Position numbers and translations under genes: made by a program. From positions 1,922,001 through 1,986,000 of the forward strand of contig NC_014364.1 in assembly GCF_000143985.1 (NCBI RefSeq): 64,000 nucleotides of DNA. The letters run 5' to 3'. Positions 35,035 to 44,633 of the stretch are shown piece after piece (the stretch's first letter is position 1; every line of letters starts with the position of its first letter). The notes under the pieces are model-generated. The model did not search any database. It saw only the letters and a program-made list of their open reading frames with translations, and had not been told where the DNA came from. This stretch comes from Sediminispirochaeta smaragdinae DSM 11293 (GTDB taxonomy: Bacteria; Spirochaetota; Spirochaetia; DSM-16054; Sediminispirochaetaceae).

Positions 35035-35063
35035 TTGAACTAACGCATGGTAGCGGTTATACT
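35035..35063 (+). promoter_or_regulatory. Promoter of ispE
   Basis: TTGAAC (35035-35040), 17 bp and TATACT (35058-35063) end 7 nt before the ATG at 35071, which has no ribosome site, so a leaderless transcript is expected. Confidence 0.75.
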
Positions 35064-35070
35064 ATCGATC

Positions 35071-35979
35071 ATGACACTGACAATAGAGGCTCCGGCCAAG
35101 ATAAATCTTCACCTTCAAGTTGGAAAGCTTCGTTCGGACGGCTATCATGACCTTCTCAGCTTAATGCACCTCGTCGATCTTTCAGATAGGGTGAGCCTGC
35201 GGATGGAAGGAAAAGGGGGAACGGTGGAGCTTGAAGGGAATTTCGACTGCCGGAAGGAGGACAATTTGCTGTATAAGGCTGCCTCGGCCTATCTTCAAGA
35301 AAGACAAAAGAGGGTGCCGAATGCTTCCCCGGCTCCTGGTTTGACCATTTCCTGTTTGAAAAGAATCCCGGCGGGGGGAGGGCTCGGTGGAGGATCATCC
35401 GATGCCGCTGCGCTATTAAAGCTGCTTGACCGTTTTTTCGGGGCTTTTCCCCAAAAGGGGGTTCTCGATGAGATTGCCCTTTCTTTGGGGAGCGATGTTC
35501 CTTTTTTCCTCCACACAGGGGCTGAGATAGCCCAGGGAAGGGGCGAGGTGCTCGAACCCGTGGAACCTCTTCCCGCTTATCCACTTGTGTTGGTATTTCC
35601 GAAATGGAGGATTTCGACTCCCGACGCCTATGCCTCGGTCGATAGGCTTAGGCGCGAAAAAGCGGATCGTCCCCGCTCCCTTTCCCTCGAGCAGTTACGC
35701 GAATCATACAGCAGGCCTGTTGCCCAATGGCCTTTTTTCAACGATTTCACCTCCCCGGTTCTCTTGCAGTTTCCAGAATCTCGTAACCTCCTTTTAGGGC
35801 TGCAGAACCAGGGGGCCCTCTTTTCGCAGATGTCTGGAAGCGGTTCTACCTTTTTCGGACTCTTTGATGGGGAAAAAACGGCCCTTCGGGCCTTTGAAAG
35901 ACTAAAATCCATGGGCTATCGTTGTCATCTTGGAAAAATGCTTGCGCGCCCGTATGACCCGGTTTACAATGGGCGATAA
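35071..35979 (+). CDS. ispE: 4-diphosphocytidyl-2-C-methyl-D-erythritol kinase
   Basis: IspE phosphorylates CDP-methylerythritol in the non-mevalonate isoprenoid pathway. The 302-residue GHMP kinase shows EAPAKINLHLQVG at the start, the ATP loop IPAGGGLGGGSSDAAA (about residue 100), GSDVPFFL and the C-terminal MSGSGSTFFGLF. The ATG at 35071 is preferred to 35047 because it directly follows the promoter. It heads the run ispE-spoVG-tRNA-rplY-pth-tilS-ftsH, whose order resembles that of Bacillus. Confidence 0.95.
   Translation: MTLTIEAPAKINLHLQVGKLRSDGYHDLLSLMHLVDLSDRVSLRMEGKGGTVELEGNFDCRKEDNLLYKAASAYLQERQKRVPNASPAPGLTISCLKRIPAGGGLGGGSSDAAALLKLLDRFFGAFPQKGVLDEIALSLGSDVPFFLHTGAEIAQGRGEVLEPVEPLPAYPLVLVFPKWRISTPDAYASVDRLRREKADRPRSLSLEQLRESYSRPVAQWPFFNDFTSPVLLQFPESRNLLLGLQNQGALFSQMSGSGSTFFGLFDGEKTALRAFERLKSMGYRCHLGKMLARPYDPVYNGR
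35942..35970 (+). promoter_or_regulatory. Candidate spoVG promoter inside the ispE end
   Basis: TTGCGC (35942-35947), 17 bp, TACAAT (35965-35970) lie 40 bp ahead of spoVG. The -35 is weak. Confidence 0.4.
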
Positions 35980-36010
35980 CAGCTAAAGGTGCAACGCGCA
36001 TGGAGGATTT

Positions 36011-36319
36011 ATGGAAATTACTGACATTCGCATCAGGAAACTTGGTTCCGACAGCAAGTTGAAAGCGTATGTGACGATTACCTTCGACGATTGCTTTGTG
36101 GTACACAACGTAAAGATCATCGATGGGAAGAATGGTGCTTTTATTGCAATGCCGAGTAGAAAAACCAGGAGCGGTGAATACAAGGATGTCGCACATCCCA
36201 TTAATTCCGACTTCCGTGGGCGGCTGCAACAGCAGATTCTTGATGAATATGAACGTGTTTTGGAGAGCGGTGAGGATGTCCCTCATTACGAAGATGACGA
36301 AAGTCTTCAGGATGAATAG
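36011..36319 (+). CDS. spoVG: SpoVG family regulator
   Basis: The 102-residue protein opens MEITDIRIRKL and contains VTITFDDCFVVHNVKIIDGKNGAFIAMPSRK and DVAHPINSDFR, the hallmark of SpoVG. In Borrelia, Listeria and Staphylococcus SpoVG binds DNA and RNA site-specifically and affects many genes; here it is a candidate global regulator in a non-sporulating cell. GGAGG precedes the ATG. Its acidic tail (SGEDVPHYEDDES) is longer than in Bacillus. It lies between ispE and a tRNA-Gln gene. Confidence 0.95.
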   Translation: MEITDIRIRKLGSDSKLKAYVTITFDDCFVVHNVKIIDGKNGAFIAMPSRKTRSGEYKDVAHPINSDFRGRLQQQILDEYERVLESGEDVPHYEDDESLQDE

Positions 36320-36409
36320 ATTGATATAGAAAAAAGGGAGTAAAATCACCCGTTCTAGTGGAAAAAAAATCTAAACTATGATAGAAACATAACTCTGTTG
36401 CCAGAACAG

Positions 36410-36482
36410 TGGGGCGTTGGCAAGCGGTTAAGCCACCGGTTTTTGGAGCCGGTATTCGCAGGTTCGAATCCTGCCGCCCCAG
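36410..36482 (+). tRNA. tRNA-Gln (anticodon UUG)
   Basis: The acceptor stem TGGGGCG/CGCCCCA, anticodon stem CCGGT/GCCGG around TTTTGGA (anticodon TTG) and T arm with GGTTCGAAT form a full cloverleaf. CCA is not encoded. It sits between spoVG and rplY, and with the CUG isoacceptor at 24829 supplies both glutamine codons. Confidence 0.93.
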
Positions 36483-36518
36483 GTATATTTTTAGTAAAAG
36501 ATCCGGAGGAGATTTTTC

Positions 36519-37148
36519 ATGGAACAGAAGACGTTAACCGGTTTTGCCCGTACCGAGCTAAAAAAAGGTGCTGCCAGAAGGCTTCGCCGAGAGGGCAAGA
36601 TTCCCGCTATTATTTACGGCCACTCAGAACCCGTGCCTATTTCCGTCCCTGCCAACGAGTTTGAGAAGAAGTATTCCGATCTTTCCGAGAGCACGATCAT
36701 TACCATTTCTGTCGGCGGAAAAGAGTACGATGTTCTTATCAAGGATTATCAGGAAAATACCATGCGGGGTGAAGTGACCCACCTTGATTTTTTTGAGATC
36801 GAGCGGGGTAAGAAGCTGAAGACCCATGTACCTCTGCATGCCGTAGGAACGGCCCAGGGGGTAAAAGAGGGAGGTATCCTCGAGCTTGGTTTCCACGAGA
36901 TTGAAATCGAATGCTTGCCAAAGGATATTCCTTCTCATCTTGAAATCAATATAGAGGGTATGGCCATCGGTGATTCTCGGCACATATCCGATATGTCGGT
37001 TCCCGAAGGGGTTACTGTTCTTGTCAGCACGGATATGGTTGCCGCCTCAATCACAACTCCGAAGGTTGAAGAAGAGGCTCCTGAGGAAGGCGAAGAGGAA
37101 GCTGCTGCAGAGGATATGACGGCTGCCGAAGCGTCTGCAGAAGAATAG
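36519..37148 (+). CDS. rplY: 50S ribosomal protein L25, long (CTC) form
   Basis: The 209-residue protein combines the 5S-rRNA-binding L25 domain (residues 1-95, RTELKKGAARRLRREGKIPAIIYGH split at RREGKIPA) with the TL5/CTC beta domain (HVPLHAVGTAQGVKEGG, LPKDIPSHLEINIEGM) and an acidic Ala/Glu tail. CTC proteins are general-stress-linked in Bacillus. CCGGAGGAG precedes the ATG. It is followed by pth, again the Bacillus order. Confidence 0.95.
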   Translation: MEQKTLTGFARTELKKGAARRLRREGKIPAIIYGHSEPVPISVPANEFEKKYSDLSESTIITISVGGKEYDVLIKDYQENTMRGEVTHLDFFEIERGKKLKTHVPLHAVGTAQGVKEGGILELGFHEIEIECLPKDIPSHLEINIEGMAIGDSRHISDMSVPEGVTVLVSTDMVAASITTPKVEEEAPEEGEEEAAAEDMTAAEASAEE

Positions 37149-37157
37149 TTCTCTGCC

Positions 37158-37751
37158 TTGATACATCAGCTTTGTATCGGTCTGGGAAATCCCGGTCCGC
37201 AGTATAGGGAAACCCGACACAATGTCGGGTTTCTTGTCTTAGAGGCTCTTGCCAAAGAATTCGGAGTCGAGTGGCGAAAGCCCTTCTTCTCACCGTATCG
37301 TTTTGCAAGGCACAGACATTCGAATGCGATGCTTTTTCTTGTCCAGCCCCTTACTTTCATGAATCGTTCCGGCGATGTACTTTCTGCAATTTTGAAGAAA
37401 AGCGGTGCATCATCTGAGAGTATGTTCCTTGTTTGCGATAATCTCGATCTTGCTCCGGGACAGGTTCGTATTCGGATGGGCGGTTCTGATGCCGGTCATA
37501 ACGGCTTAAAATCGGTCATCGCTGCCGCCGGAACTGGGGAATTCCTTCGTATCTATGTAGGAATTGGTCGTCCCAAAGGGGGAACCATTGTCGATCATGT
37601 ACTTGGGATTCCTAGCGAAGGAGAGGAGCAAGAGGCTGTCGATGCTGGTATTGCACGTGCCGCCGAAGCGGTTACCCAGCTTGTCGAAGGTGAGGAGCTG
37701 CAAAGTGTTATGAACCGTTTCAATAGAAGGAATCGTGAAAACGGACATTGA
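37158..37751 (+). CDS. pth: Peptidyl-tRNA hydrolase
   Basis: Pth frees tRNAs from aborted peptidyl-tRNA. The 197-residue enzyme has LCIGLGNPGPQYRETRHNVGF with the catalytic His, PLTFMNRSGD, VCDNLDLAPGQVRIRMGGSDAGHNGLKS split over conserved Asp and GHNGLKS, and IGRPKGGTIVDHVLG. The TTG at 37158 is the only start consistent with the conserved N-terminus and is 10 bp after rplY. Its end overlaps tilS by 17 bp. Confidence 0.95.
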   Translation: MIHQLCIGLGNPGPQYRETRHNVGFLVLEALAKEFGVEWRKPFFSPYRFARHRHSNAMLFLVQPLTFMNRSGDVLSAILKKSGASSESMFLVCDNLDLAPGQVRIRMGGSDAGHNGLKSVIAAAGTGEFLRIYVGIGRPKGGTIVDHVLGIPSEGEEQEAVDAGIARAAEAVTQLVEGEELQSVMNRFNRRNRENGH

Positions 37752-39084
37752 ATCGCTGTTACACCAGAAATTAGAAGCCTTGGGGGCCTTACCCGGGGGG
37801 CGGCTTCTTGTTGCCTATTCAGGGGGGCCGGATTCTACCGCTTTACTTGCCGCCTCCGTTGCGCTTCTTTCCGTTTCTGCCGACTTTACCCTTGAAGCTG
37901 TGTATATCGATCACTGCCTGCGAAGCCAGGATGAACGCCGGGAAGAACGTACTATTATTCAGGCCGCGACCCGGCGTTGGAATGTTCCCCTGCATCTGCT
38001 ATCCGTCGGAGAAGGGGAAATAGTCTCACAGGCAAGCGCGTCCGGCAGCGGGGTTGAGGCTGCGGCTCGCCAATACCGCTATTCCTGCTTTGAAAATCTC
38101 ATTTCGCGTGAGAAGTTCGATTATTGCCTCTTGGCACATACCCTCGATGATCAGGTGGAGACGATCCTTCAGCGTCTATTCGAAGGGGCGGCTCTTGATT
38201 CCTCCTTGGGAATACCCGAACGCAGGGGGCCGTTTTTTCGGCCCTTTCTTTCGGTGAAAAAGTCCGATTTGCTTGATTACCTGAGGGAACGGAATTTCTC
38301 CTTTTCGACGGATTCAACCAACGGGGAAAACTTTTATCTGCGTAATCGTATTCGGAACGAGATCATTCCCGTTGTCGCCTCTGTTTTTCCCGCTTATCGC
38401 ACGGCCATAGAATCCTTTCTTGCAAAGCAACGAATGGCCGATTCTGCGCTGAGAGCGTTGTTGCCTGAAATTCCCTTCAGGAAAGAATCTCCTTCCTCTG
38501 TTTCCTGGGATGCCGAACCCTTTTTTTCCGCACCGGAAGAGGCCCGCCGCCGTTTTCTTTATCGCATCCATGCGGAAATCGATTCTTCTCAGCGGCGTTT
38601 ACCATATCCCTTTGTTGAACGGATTATTCGCATGGACGATAGGCCGGAAGCCTTGATCGAAGCATTCGACTCCAGGATAAGCAGGAGGGGAGATCGGATT
38701 TTTTGGGACGGGGTTGTTGTCCTTCGGGGAAAAAACCGTTACATTAGACGGATACAGGATGGTAGCCTGGTAAACCTTCCCAATATTGGTAAGGTTCGCC
38801 TTTCTTTTTCCGGGCTAACCCCTCCGGTGATTATTCGATCCCGAATGAAAGGGGATGTTATTTCTACGACGGGTGGGCAGAAAAGGCTGAAAAAACTCTT
38901 TCAGGAATGGGCTCTGCCCGAGGGTCTTCGTAATATGATTCCTGTTTTGGAAGATAGCCGCGGTATCGCTGCCGTTTTGGGCAGCCCTTTTGGTTTTCCC
39001 GATAGATATGCCGTTGGCGGAAAGAAATATTGTTCAATCAAAATGGAGTATGTAGGTGAATCCCGAGAACAGACAGCCAGATAA
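37735..39084 (+). CDS. tilS: tRNA(Ile)-lysidine synthase
   Basis: TilS modifies C34 of the AUA-reading tRNA-Ile to lysidine. The 449-residue protein has the PP-loop YSGGPDST (about residues 27-34), AVYIDHCLRSQ, AHTLDDQVETILQRLFEGA and RPFLSVKKSDLL, with a C-terminal substrate-binding part (KRLKKLFQEW). The GTG start lies inside the end of pth. It overlaps ftsH by 29 bp; tilS beside ftsH is a widely conserved pairing. Confidence 0.95.
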   Translation: MKTDIESLLHQKLEALGALPGGRLLVAYSGGPDSTALLAASVALLSVSADFTLEAVYIDHCLRSQDERREERTIIQAATRRWNVPLHLLSVGEGEIVSQASASGSGVEAAARQYRYSCFENLISREKFDYCLLAHTLDDQVETILQRLFEGAALDSSLGIPERRGPFFRPFLSVKKSDLLDYLRERNFSFSTDSTNGENFYLRNRIRNEIIPVVASVFPAYRTAIESFLAKQRMADSALRALLPEIPFRKESPSSVSWDAEPFFSAPEEARRRFLYRIHAEIDSSQRRLPYPFVERIIRMDDRPEALIEAFDSRISRRGDRIFWDGVVVLRGKNRYIRRIQDGSLVNLPNIGKVRLSFSGLTPPVIIRSRMKGDVISTTGGQKRLKKLFQEWALPEGLRNMIPVLEDSRGIAAVLGSPFGFPDRYAVGGKKYCSIKMEYVGESREQTAR

Positions 39085-40999
39085 GAATGGCAACGATCCG
39101 AACAAGCTAAAGTTCGATTTTAACAAGAACAGGTTTGCTCTCTTCTTTCTGATTTCGCTGATCATCATGTTTGTCCTTCTTTTCATGATGAATTCCGGCG
39201 GTGGGGAGATGGAAATTTCTTATTCCAATTTCCTCAATTATTTGAAGGAGGGACAGGTTGATGCTGTTAAAATTCTTGACAACAGCGAAATTAGAGGAAC
39301 GATGAAGAGCTCCGACGGGCAGTCGGTAGTTTTCGTCACAACTATTCCGTATTACCATGATAATCTAATACCCATGCTCGAAGAGCACGACGTTAATATT
39401 TCAGGAGGAACCAAGGGGCTCTCTGCCGGTCGGGTTTTTCTTGAACTTATTCCCTGGCTGCTCTTTTTACTCTTTTTCTGGTTCATGTTCAGACAGGTCC
39501 AGGGAGGGGGTAACAAGGCCTTTTCCTTCGGAAAGAGTAAGGCGAAGCAATATCTTGAGCAGGATAGTCGAATTACCTTCAATGATGTTGCGGGGCAGTC
39601 CGAGGCAAAATTTGAGCTTGAAGAGGTGGTCGATTTCCTGAAGAATCCCACGAAATTTACAAAGATAGGTGCGAAGATCCCCAAAGGGGTCTTGCTTGTC
39701 GGAATGCCCGGTACGGGAAAAACATTGCTTGCCAAGGCAGTGGCTGGAGAGGCCGGTGTCGCCTTTTTTCATATGTCGGGTTCCGATTTTGTTGAAATGT
39801 TCGTAGGTGTCGGCGCAAGTCGTGTGCGTGATCTTTTTGAGCAGGGTAGGCGGCATGCTCCCTGTATCATCTTTATTGATGAACTTGATGCCGTAGGCCG
39901 AACCCGTGGTGCGGGATACGGCGGCGGACATGACGAACGAGAGCAAACCTTGAATCAGATGCTTGTAGAGATGGATGGCTTCGATACGAAGGATGGGGTA
40001 ATTATTCTTGCGGCGACGAACCGTCCTGATGTTCTTGATCCTGCGCTCCTTCGTCCCGGCCGTTTTGATCGGCAGGTTGTTGTCGATATGCCTGATGTAA
40101 AGGAGCGGGAGGATATTCTTGCAATCCATTGTCAGAAAATTCAGCTTGCCGATGATGTGGATCTGAACAGAATTGCCAGGGCCACCCCCGGAACTTCAGG
40201 CGCCGATCTCGCCAATATGGTCAATGAAGCGGCTCTTTTCGCCGCTCGTAACAACCGTGAGACAGTTCATATGCTTGATTTTGAAGAAGCCAGAGATAAA
40301 ACACTCCTCGGTGTCGCACGAAAATCTCGGGTTATTACCTTGGAGGATAAACGGGCCACCGCTTATCACGAGGCCGGCCATGCATTGCTTCATTATTATC
40401 TCAAACATGCGGATCCTCTCCATAAGGTAACCGTTGTTCCTCACGGCAGAGCCCTTGGGCTTGCTCTTTCGTTGCCGGAGCGGGATACCTATTCCAGAAC
40501 AAAAGGCTGGCTGATGGATCGGATAAAGATCGCCATGGGGGGATATGTTGCTGAGGAGCTCATCTATGGTGAGACCACAACGGGAACACAAAACGATATC
40601 AAGCAGGCAACCAGTATTGCCAGACGAATGGTGACCGAATGGGGCATGAGTGAAGAACTTGGTTTTGTGGCCCTTGGCCAGGAGGATGAACCGATCTTCA
40701 TCGGAAAAGAGATTGCCCAGCATAAAGATTATTCCGAAGATACCGCAACCAGAATTGATGTCTCGGTTCGAACACTCCTGAAGAATGCCCTGGACGAAAC
40801 TCGGACAATTCTGACCGAGCATAAAGATCAGCTTGATACGCTTGCCAAAAATTTGGTGAAGGAAGAGACCCTTGACGATGCCGAGATTAGAATGCTTCTC
40901 GGTTTTCCTCCTCGGGAGTCGATAACAAGTCTGAAAATAGAAACTTCGGAGCCTGAAGATTCCGAAAGCGACCCCGAAAGTGAGGATGAGGAGAAATAG
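39056..40999 (+). CDS. ftsH: ATP-dependent zinc metalloprotease FtsH
   Basis: FtsH is the membrane AAA+ protease for quality control of membrane and regulatory proteins. The 647-residue protein has two membrane helices (about 27-43 and 125-145) around a small periplasmic domain, Walker A GMPGTGKT (about 216-223), Walker [12 protein letters not shown], the second region of homology with [19 protein letters not shown], and the zinc motif HEAGH (about 438-442). The acidic C-terminus [15 protein letters not shown] is variable. The GTG at 39056 lies within the tilS end. Confidence 0.97.
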   Translation: MNPENRQPDKNGNDPNKLKFDFNKNRFALFFLISLIIMFVLLFMMNSGGGEMEISYSNFLNYLKEGQVDAVKILDNSEIRGTMKSSDGQSVVFVTTIPYYHDNLIPMLEEHDVNISGGTKGLSAGRVFLELIPWLLFLLFFWFMFRQVQGGGNKAFSFGKSKAKQYLEQDSRITFNDVAGQSEAKFELEEVVDFLKNPTKFTKIGAKIPKGVLLVGMPGTGKTLLAKAVAGEAGVAFFHMSGSDFVEMFVGVGASRVRDLFEQGRRHAPCIIFIDELDAVGRTRGAGYGGGHDEREQTLNQMLVEMDGFDTKDGVIILAATNRPDVLDPALLRPGRFDRQVVVDMPDVKEREDILAIHCQKIQLADDVDLNRIARATPGTSGADLANMVNEAALFAARNNRETVHMLDFEEARDKTLLGVARKSRVITLEDKRATAYHEAGHALLHYYLKHADPLHKVTVVPHGRALGLALSLPERDTYSRTKGWLMDRIKIAMGGYVAEELIYGETTTGTQNDIKQATSIARRMVTEWGMSEELGFVALGQEDEPIFIGKEIAQHKDYSEDTATRIDVSVRTLLKNALDETRTILTEHKDQLDTLAKNLVKEETLDDAEIRMLLGFPPRESITSLKIETSEPEDSESDPESEDEEK

Positions 41000-41047
41000 G
41001 CTCCGAGGCGATCGGTATGCAAGAATTGAAGCGGTAGCGAGGTATGT

Positions 41048-42754
41048 ATGGTTTCTCGGTTCTTCCCTGTCCTCTCTCTGGCTGTTTGCTTGATTCCTGC
41101 TTTTCTTCTTGCTCAGCCGGTACGTTCTCTTTCCGGTGCAGAATCGAAACTGGGGGCATTGTATGCCGGCTATGCCTATGATGCCTATAATGCGGGAGAA
41201 AAAAGTGATGCATCTCGCCTTGCCAGTGCGGCTCTGGTTTTTGATCCGGGAAATCGTGATGCTCTTGCGGTTTCCGCTCTGCTTACCGCCGATGAGGGAG
41301 AACTTGAATCGGCTCTTCGTTTGTTTGAAAGGGCCGCTGCCGCATATGTCTCGGATCAGGCGGCTTTGGTCGATATTGAGCAACTCCGGCGGCGTATGGC
41401 CGATACCGCTTTGCGGCTTGGATTTCCGGAACGATCGTATCTTTATTTGTTGCCCTTGACGGAAGGAGAACGGATCACTCCTGAGACCGGAGCGCTTTTT
41501 GTCAAGATCCTTTCACTTCTTGGAAAGGAAAATGAATCCGTCGATGTTGCGAGAGAGCTTGCTTCCCGTAATCCCTCTTCATCCCTTGCTGTAAAGGTGT
41601 ATTTGCAGGTGGATGCCGGATATCTCCCCCCTTTTCTTATTAGGCCGCCTGATAAGCAGAAAGCGGTGCAGCAGCTTTCTGCTTATGACAAAGATGTTTA
41701 TCAGCTGCTCTATGTACGTCTACGAAATCAAGACCTGAAGCACGAGATTGCACAGTCGTATAAAGAACGGTTTGGGGAAGATCTTTTCTGGTACCTAACC
41801 GAGGGAATAGGTAATGTGCTGGATCAGCAGGAGCGTGCTTCGCTGATAGGACGGGCACTTGCCGCGCATGCTCCCGGTTCCCGTGAAACTATTCATTTTT
41901 TCCGATCCCTTTTTATCGACGAAACCGATATAAAAGCCTACGATGCCTGGTTTGCGTCATTTTCAGGGCTCCTTATTAGTGACCTGAATGGTGACGGATA
42001 TTCTGAGAGCTCTGAAAGGTACAAGGATGGGATTCTTACCGAGTATCGTCTCGATCAAGATCAGAATGGCCGCTATGAATATCGTGTGGACTTCGAGGAT
42101 GGAAGACCGTCCTCGATTCAATCCGATACCTGGAAACTTACCTATGCGGACTATCCCTATATTGACCAGGCGGAACTGAGTGACGATACAGGAACCGTCA
42201 CCTATATGCTGTATCCCTATAGTATGATTCATCGTTTCGAATATCTTCCCAGGTTGACGGATTCTCTGATCGACAGGGAGCCTGTTGTACATATCATTTT
42301 TCCCGTCGAAGAACGCATTTCGGCCAGATCCCTTTCTGAAAAACGGTATGTAAAGGAAAACCGTGAGACGATTACCATGAATCGGCCTTTTGCCGGGGGG
42401 GTGGAATACCATATTACCTCTCCGAGAGAGGGGGATGTTAGAGAACAGCGGCGAAGTGATGGGGCCTTTATCATACGAGAGCGGGATCCTGACGATGATG
42501 GGATCTTTGAGGTGAAAGAGCGCTATCTTGATAATACACTTATTGAGCTTACCTTCGATGAAAACGGCGACGGGCATCCTGAATACATGGAATCCCATGG
42601 AGAACAAACGGTCTATCTCTGGGACTTAAACGACGACGGTCTTTATGACTGCCGAGAATATATCGACGAGTCTGGAAGGAGTGTCCGGGAGGTTTCGACG
42701 AAGCTTGATGGGGTCTTTGATTTTCGTTTAAACGAGGAAGTGGAGGGTACTTGA
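41048..42754 (+). CDS. Secreted protein with helical repeats and Asp-rich loops, unknown function
   Basis: The 568-residue protein has a Sec signal (FFPVLSLAVCLIPAFLLAQ) and should be periplasmic or outer-membrane-bound. Residues about 35-280 are helical and TPR-like (LYAGYAYDAYNAGEKSDAS, ALRLFERAAAAY). The C-terminal half contains short Asp/Gly loops of the calcium-binding type: DLNGDGYSE, DQDQNGRYE, DENGDGHPE, DLNDDGLYD, alternating with beta-like EYRVDFEDG strands, reminiscent of integrin-like or toxin-complex repeats. It follows ftsH by 48 bp and is joined to the HtrA-like lipoprotein gene with a one-base gap, so both probably act together in the envelope. I do not recognise a family. Confidence 0.7.
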   Translation: MVSRFFPVLSLAVCLIPAFLLAQPVRSLSGAESKLGALYAGYAYDAYNAGEKSDASRLASAALVFDPGNRDALAVSALLTADEGELESALRLFERAAAAYVSDQAALVDIEQLRRRMADTALRLGFPERSYLYLLPLTEGERITPETGALFVKILSLLGKENESVDVARELASRNPSSSLAVKVYLQVDAGYLPPFLIRPPDKQKAVQQLSAYDKDVYQLLYVRLRNQDLKHEIAQSYKERFGEDLFWYLTEGIGNVLDQQERASLIGRALAAHAPGSRETIHFFRSLFIDETDIKAYDAWFASFSGLLISDLNGDGYSESSERYKDGILTEYRLDQDQNGRYEYRVDFEDGRPSSIQSDTWKLTYADYPYIDQAELSDDTGTVTYMLYPYSMIHRFEYLPRLTDSLIDREPVVHIIFPVEERISARSLSEKRYVKENRETITMNRPFAGGVEYHITSPREGDVREQRRSDGAFIIRERDPDDDGIFEVKERYLDNTLIELTFDENGDGHPEYMESHGEQTVYLWDLNDDGLYDCREYIDESGRSVREVSTKLDGVFDFRLNEEVEGT

Positions 42755-42755
42755 C

Positions 42756-44570
42756 GTGAATTACGATGCAGCGAAGCGGGCCTCTGTTCTGATTTTTCTT
42801 TTTGTTTCCACGATTACTTATATCGGTTGTAGTTCCGGCCCGAAGCTTCGGGGAGAGAGTAAACCTCTTTCTGAGGTAAGCTACCAGGGCATTGAAGATG
42901 CCTTTGAGGCGGGGCGTTATGAAGAGGTGATTCAGGAAGTCCAGCTTCTCGATCCCGCCTCGCAGCCGCAGGAGGGCGAACATAAAAGCCTTGACTGGTT
43001 TTTCATGCAGTCTGTCGAAGGGCTTGTCGATAGTTACCATGAAGCTGTTGATTCCAATGACTACTACCGTGCCCTTTCTCTGGGAAGAACCCTTGTGGCC
43101 CTCCACATACTCCATCCCGAGATAGATATTGATCTTCTGGACGAAAGAGAGCTGGCTCTTCGAAAGCTTGAGGAGCCGGGTGAGGATTCCCTTGTTCCCT
43201 TTCTTAATCGATTCCTTTTTGAAGAGATCGACGACCTTTCGGATGCGCAGCTTGAGGAAATAGCCGCGCTCTCGGTGGCCGAATCAAACGGTTCGATTGC
43301 GGCACGTATAGCGGGGGAACTTCAGAAGCGGGGGAAGATGCTTGATTCCTCACTTAGTTCCTTTATCAATGAAAGGAAACGCAGCCCCGAAGAACAGCTT
43401 CCTGCCGTGGCTACCGTATGGGTCAACCGCGGGATGACCATCACCGGCGGTGTCGGTTTACCGGACCGGGTCATCGGTTCAGGTTTCTTTATCGACAGAC
43501 GGGGGTATCTGATAACAAACTACCATGTCATTGCCAGTGAGGTAGATCCCAGCTACGAAGGGTACAGCCGTTTGTATGTGAAATTTTCCGATGATAGTGA
43601 CACAAGAATTCCCGCTCGTGTTGTTGGGTACAGCAAAACATTTGACCTTGCGCTTCTTAAAACCGAAAGAGAACCGAAACAACTTCTTTCTTTTAGCCCC
43701 GACAAAACGATCCACGTCGGAGAGAAGATCTTTGCCATCGGCTCGCCTGGGGGCCTTGAGAATACCCTGACCGCCGGCATCGTTTCTTCAACGGGAAGAA
43801 AATTCCTTCAACTTGGTGATGTCTTTCAGGTTGATGTTCCTATCAACCACGGAAACAGCGGCGGCCCTTTGCTTGATGCAAACGGGGAATTGATCGGGAT
43901 CGTTTTTGCGGGAATAGAACAGTTTGAAGGGATCAATTTTGCCATTCCCTCGGAATGGGCACTTTTGTTGTTGGAAAAATTGTATGAAGGTGGTGATGCA
44001 CCTCTCCCCTCCATCGGTTTTGCCGTGAGGGAAACCCAGGAAGGCCTCAGCGTTATTTATGTCGCACCAGGTTCTCCTGCGGAAAATGTCGGTATTCGTT
44101 ACGGAGATCTGTTGACGGAGTTTGATGGTACGAAGGTGAACAAGTTAATTCAGGTCCATCCTCTGCTGATTAATCATGCTCCCGGCGAGCTGGCCGCCAC
44201 TCGTTGGCTGAGAGATGGGCAGGAACGATCTCTTCTTATTCGAATGGAAAAACGAAAACCGACACCCTTTCTGCCCCTTGCAAAAATTGATCGTCCCGAG
44301 GATCTTTTCCCTCCGCTGTTCGGTATGCGAGTTGAACTTATCGGTGGCGGACTCTTCTCCGATCGTTATCAGGTGCAGGAGGTCTTCTCCGGGTCGAATG
44401 CGGATGAGACAGGGTTTTCTCCTCTTGATCCTTTTACCCTCCAAAAATGGCAGGTCATCGATGATCCTGGTGTTGTTGTTGCCGTATTGAGGATAAAAAA
44501 AAGAAAGGCGGGCTTTCTCGAGAGCGGGGTGCAGATGGCATCTTATCTCGAGACTACAAATTTTCTCTAA
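42756..44570 (+). CDS. HtrA/Deg-like serine protease lipoprotein with PDZ domain
   Basis: This 604-residue protein has a lipoprotein signal (VSTITYIGC, about residues 17-25), a 180-residue helical region unlike standard DegP, then a trypsin-like domain with the triad His in TNYHVIA (about 255), Asp in TFDLALLK (about 294) and Ser in HGNSGGPLL (about 366), followed by a PDZ domain (VAPGSPAENVGIRYGDLL split at SPAENVG). A further C-terminal part of about 80 residues looks like a divergent second PDZ. It should degrade or chaperone misfolded envelope proteins. The N-terminal helical region is unusual. The GTG follows the stop of the preceding secreted-protein gene by one base. Confidence 0.9.
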   Translation: MNYDAAKRASVLIFLFVSTITYIGCSSGPKLRGESKPLSEVSYQGIEDAFEAGRYEEVIQEVQLLDPASQPQEGEHKSLDWFFMQSVEGLVDSYHEAVDSNDYYRALSLGRTLVALHILHPEIDIDLLDERELALRKLEEPGEDSLVPFLNRFLFEEIDDLSDAQLEEIAALSVAESNGSIAARIAGELQKRGKMLDSSLSSFINERKRSPEEQLPAVATVWVNRGMTITGGVGLPDRVIGSGFFIDRRGYLITNYHVIASEVDPSYEGYSRLYVKFSDDSDTRIPARVVGYSKTFDLALLKTEREPKQLLSFSPDKTIHVGEKIFAIGSPGGLENTLTAGIVSSTGRKFLQLGDVFQVDVPINHGNSGGPLLDANGELIGIVFAGIEQFEGINFAIPSEWALLLLEKLYEGGDAPLPSIGFAVRETQEGLSVIYVAPGSPAENVGIRYGDLLTEFDGTKVNKLIQVHPLLINHAPGELAATRWLRDGQERSLLIRMEKRKPTPFLPLAKIDRPEDLFPPLFGMRVELIGGGLFSDRYQVQEVFSGSNADETGFSPLDPFTLQKWQVIDDPGVVVAVLRIKKRKAGFLESGVQMASYLETTNFL

Positions 44571-44588
44571 GTTCGTTTCTCCTTCTCC

Positions 44589-44616
44589 TTGCAAAAACGA
44601 TTCTGTAGATTATACT
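44589..44616 (+). promoter_or_regulatory. Promoter of the STAS-cheA operon
   Basis: TTGCAA (44589-44594), 16 bp and TATACT (44611-44616) lie upstream of a TAGGGAGG ribosome site. It is of sigma-70 type, not the flagellar sigma-28 type. Confidence 0.6.
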
Positions 44617-44633
44617 GATGTAGGGAGGCTCGT

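Noticed and set aside
40196-41383. 395-codon reverse frame over ftsH
   Set aside because: It is antisense to the conserved ftsH protease region and the next gene and shows no family feature.
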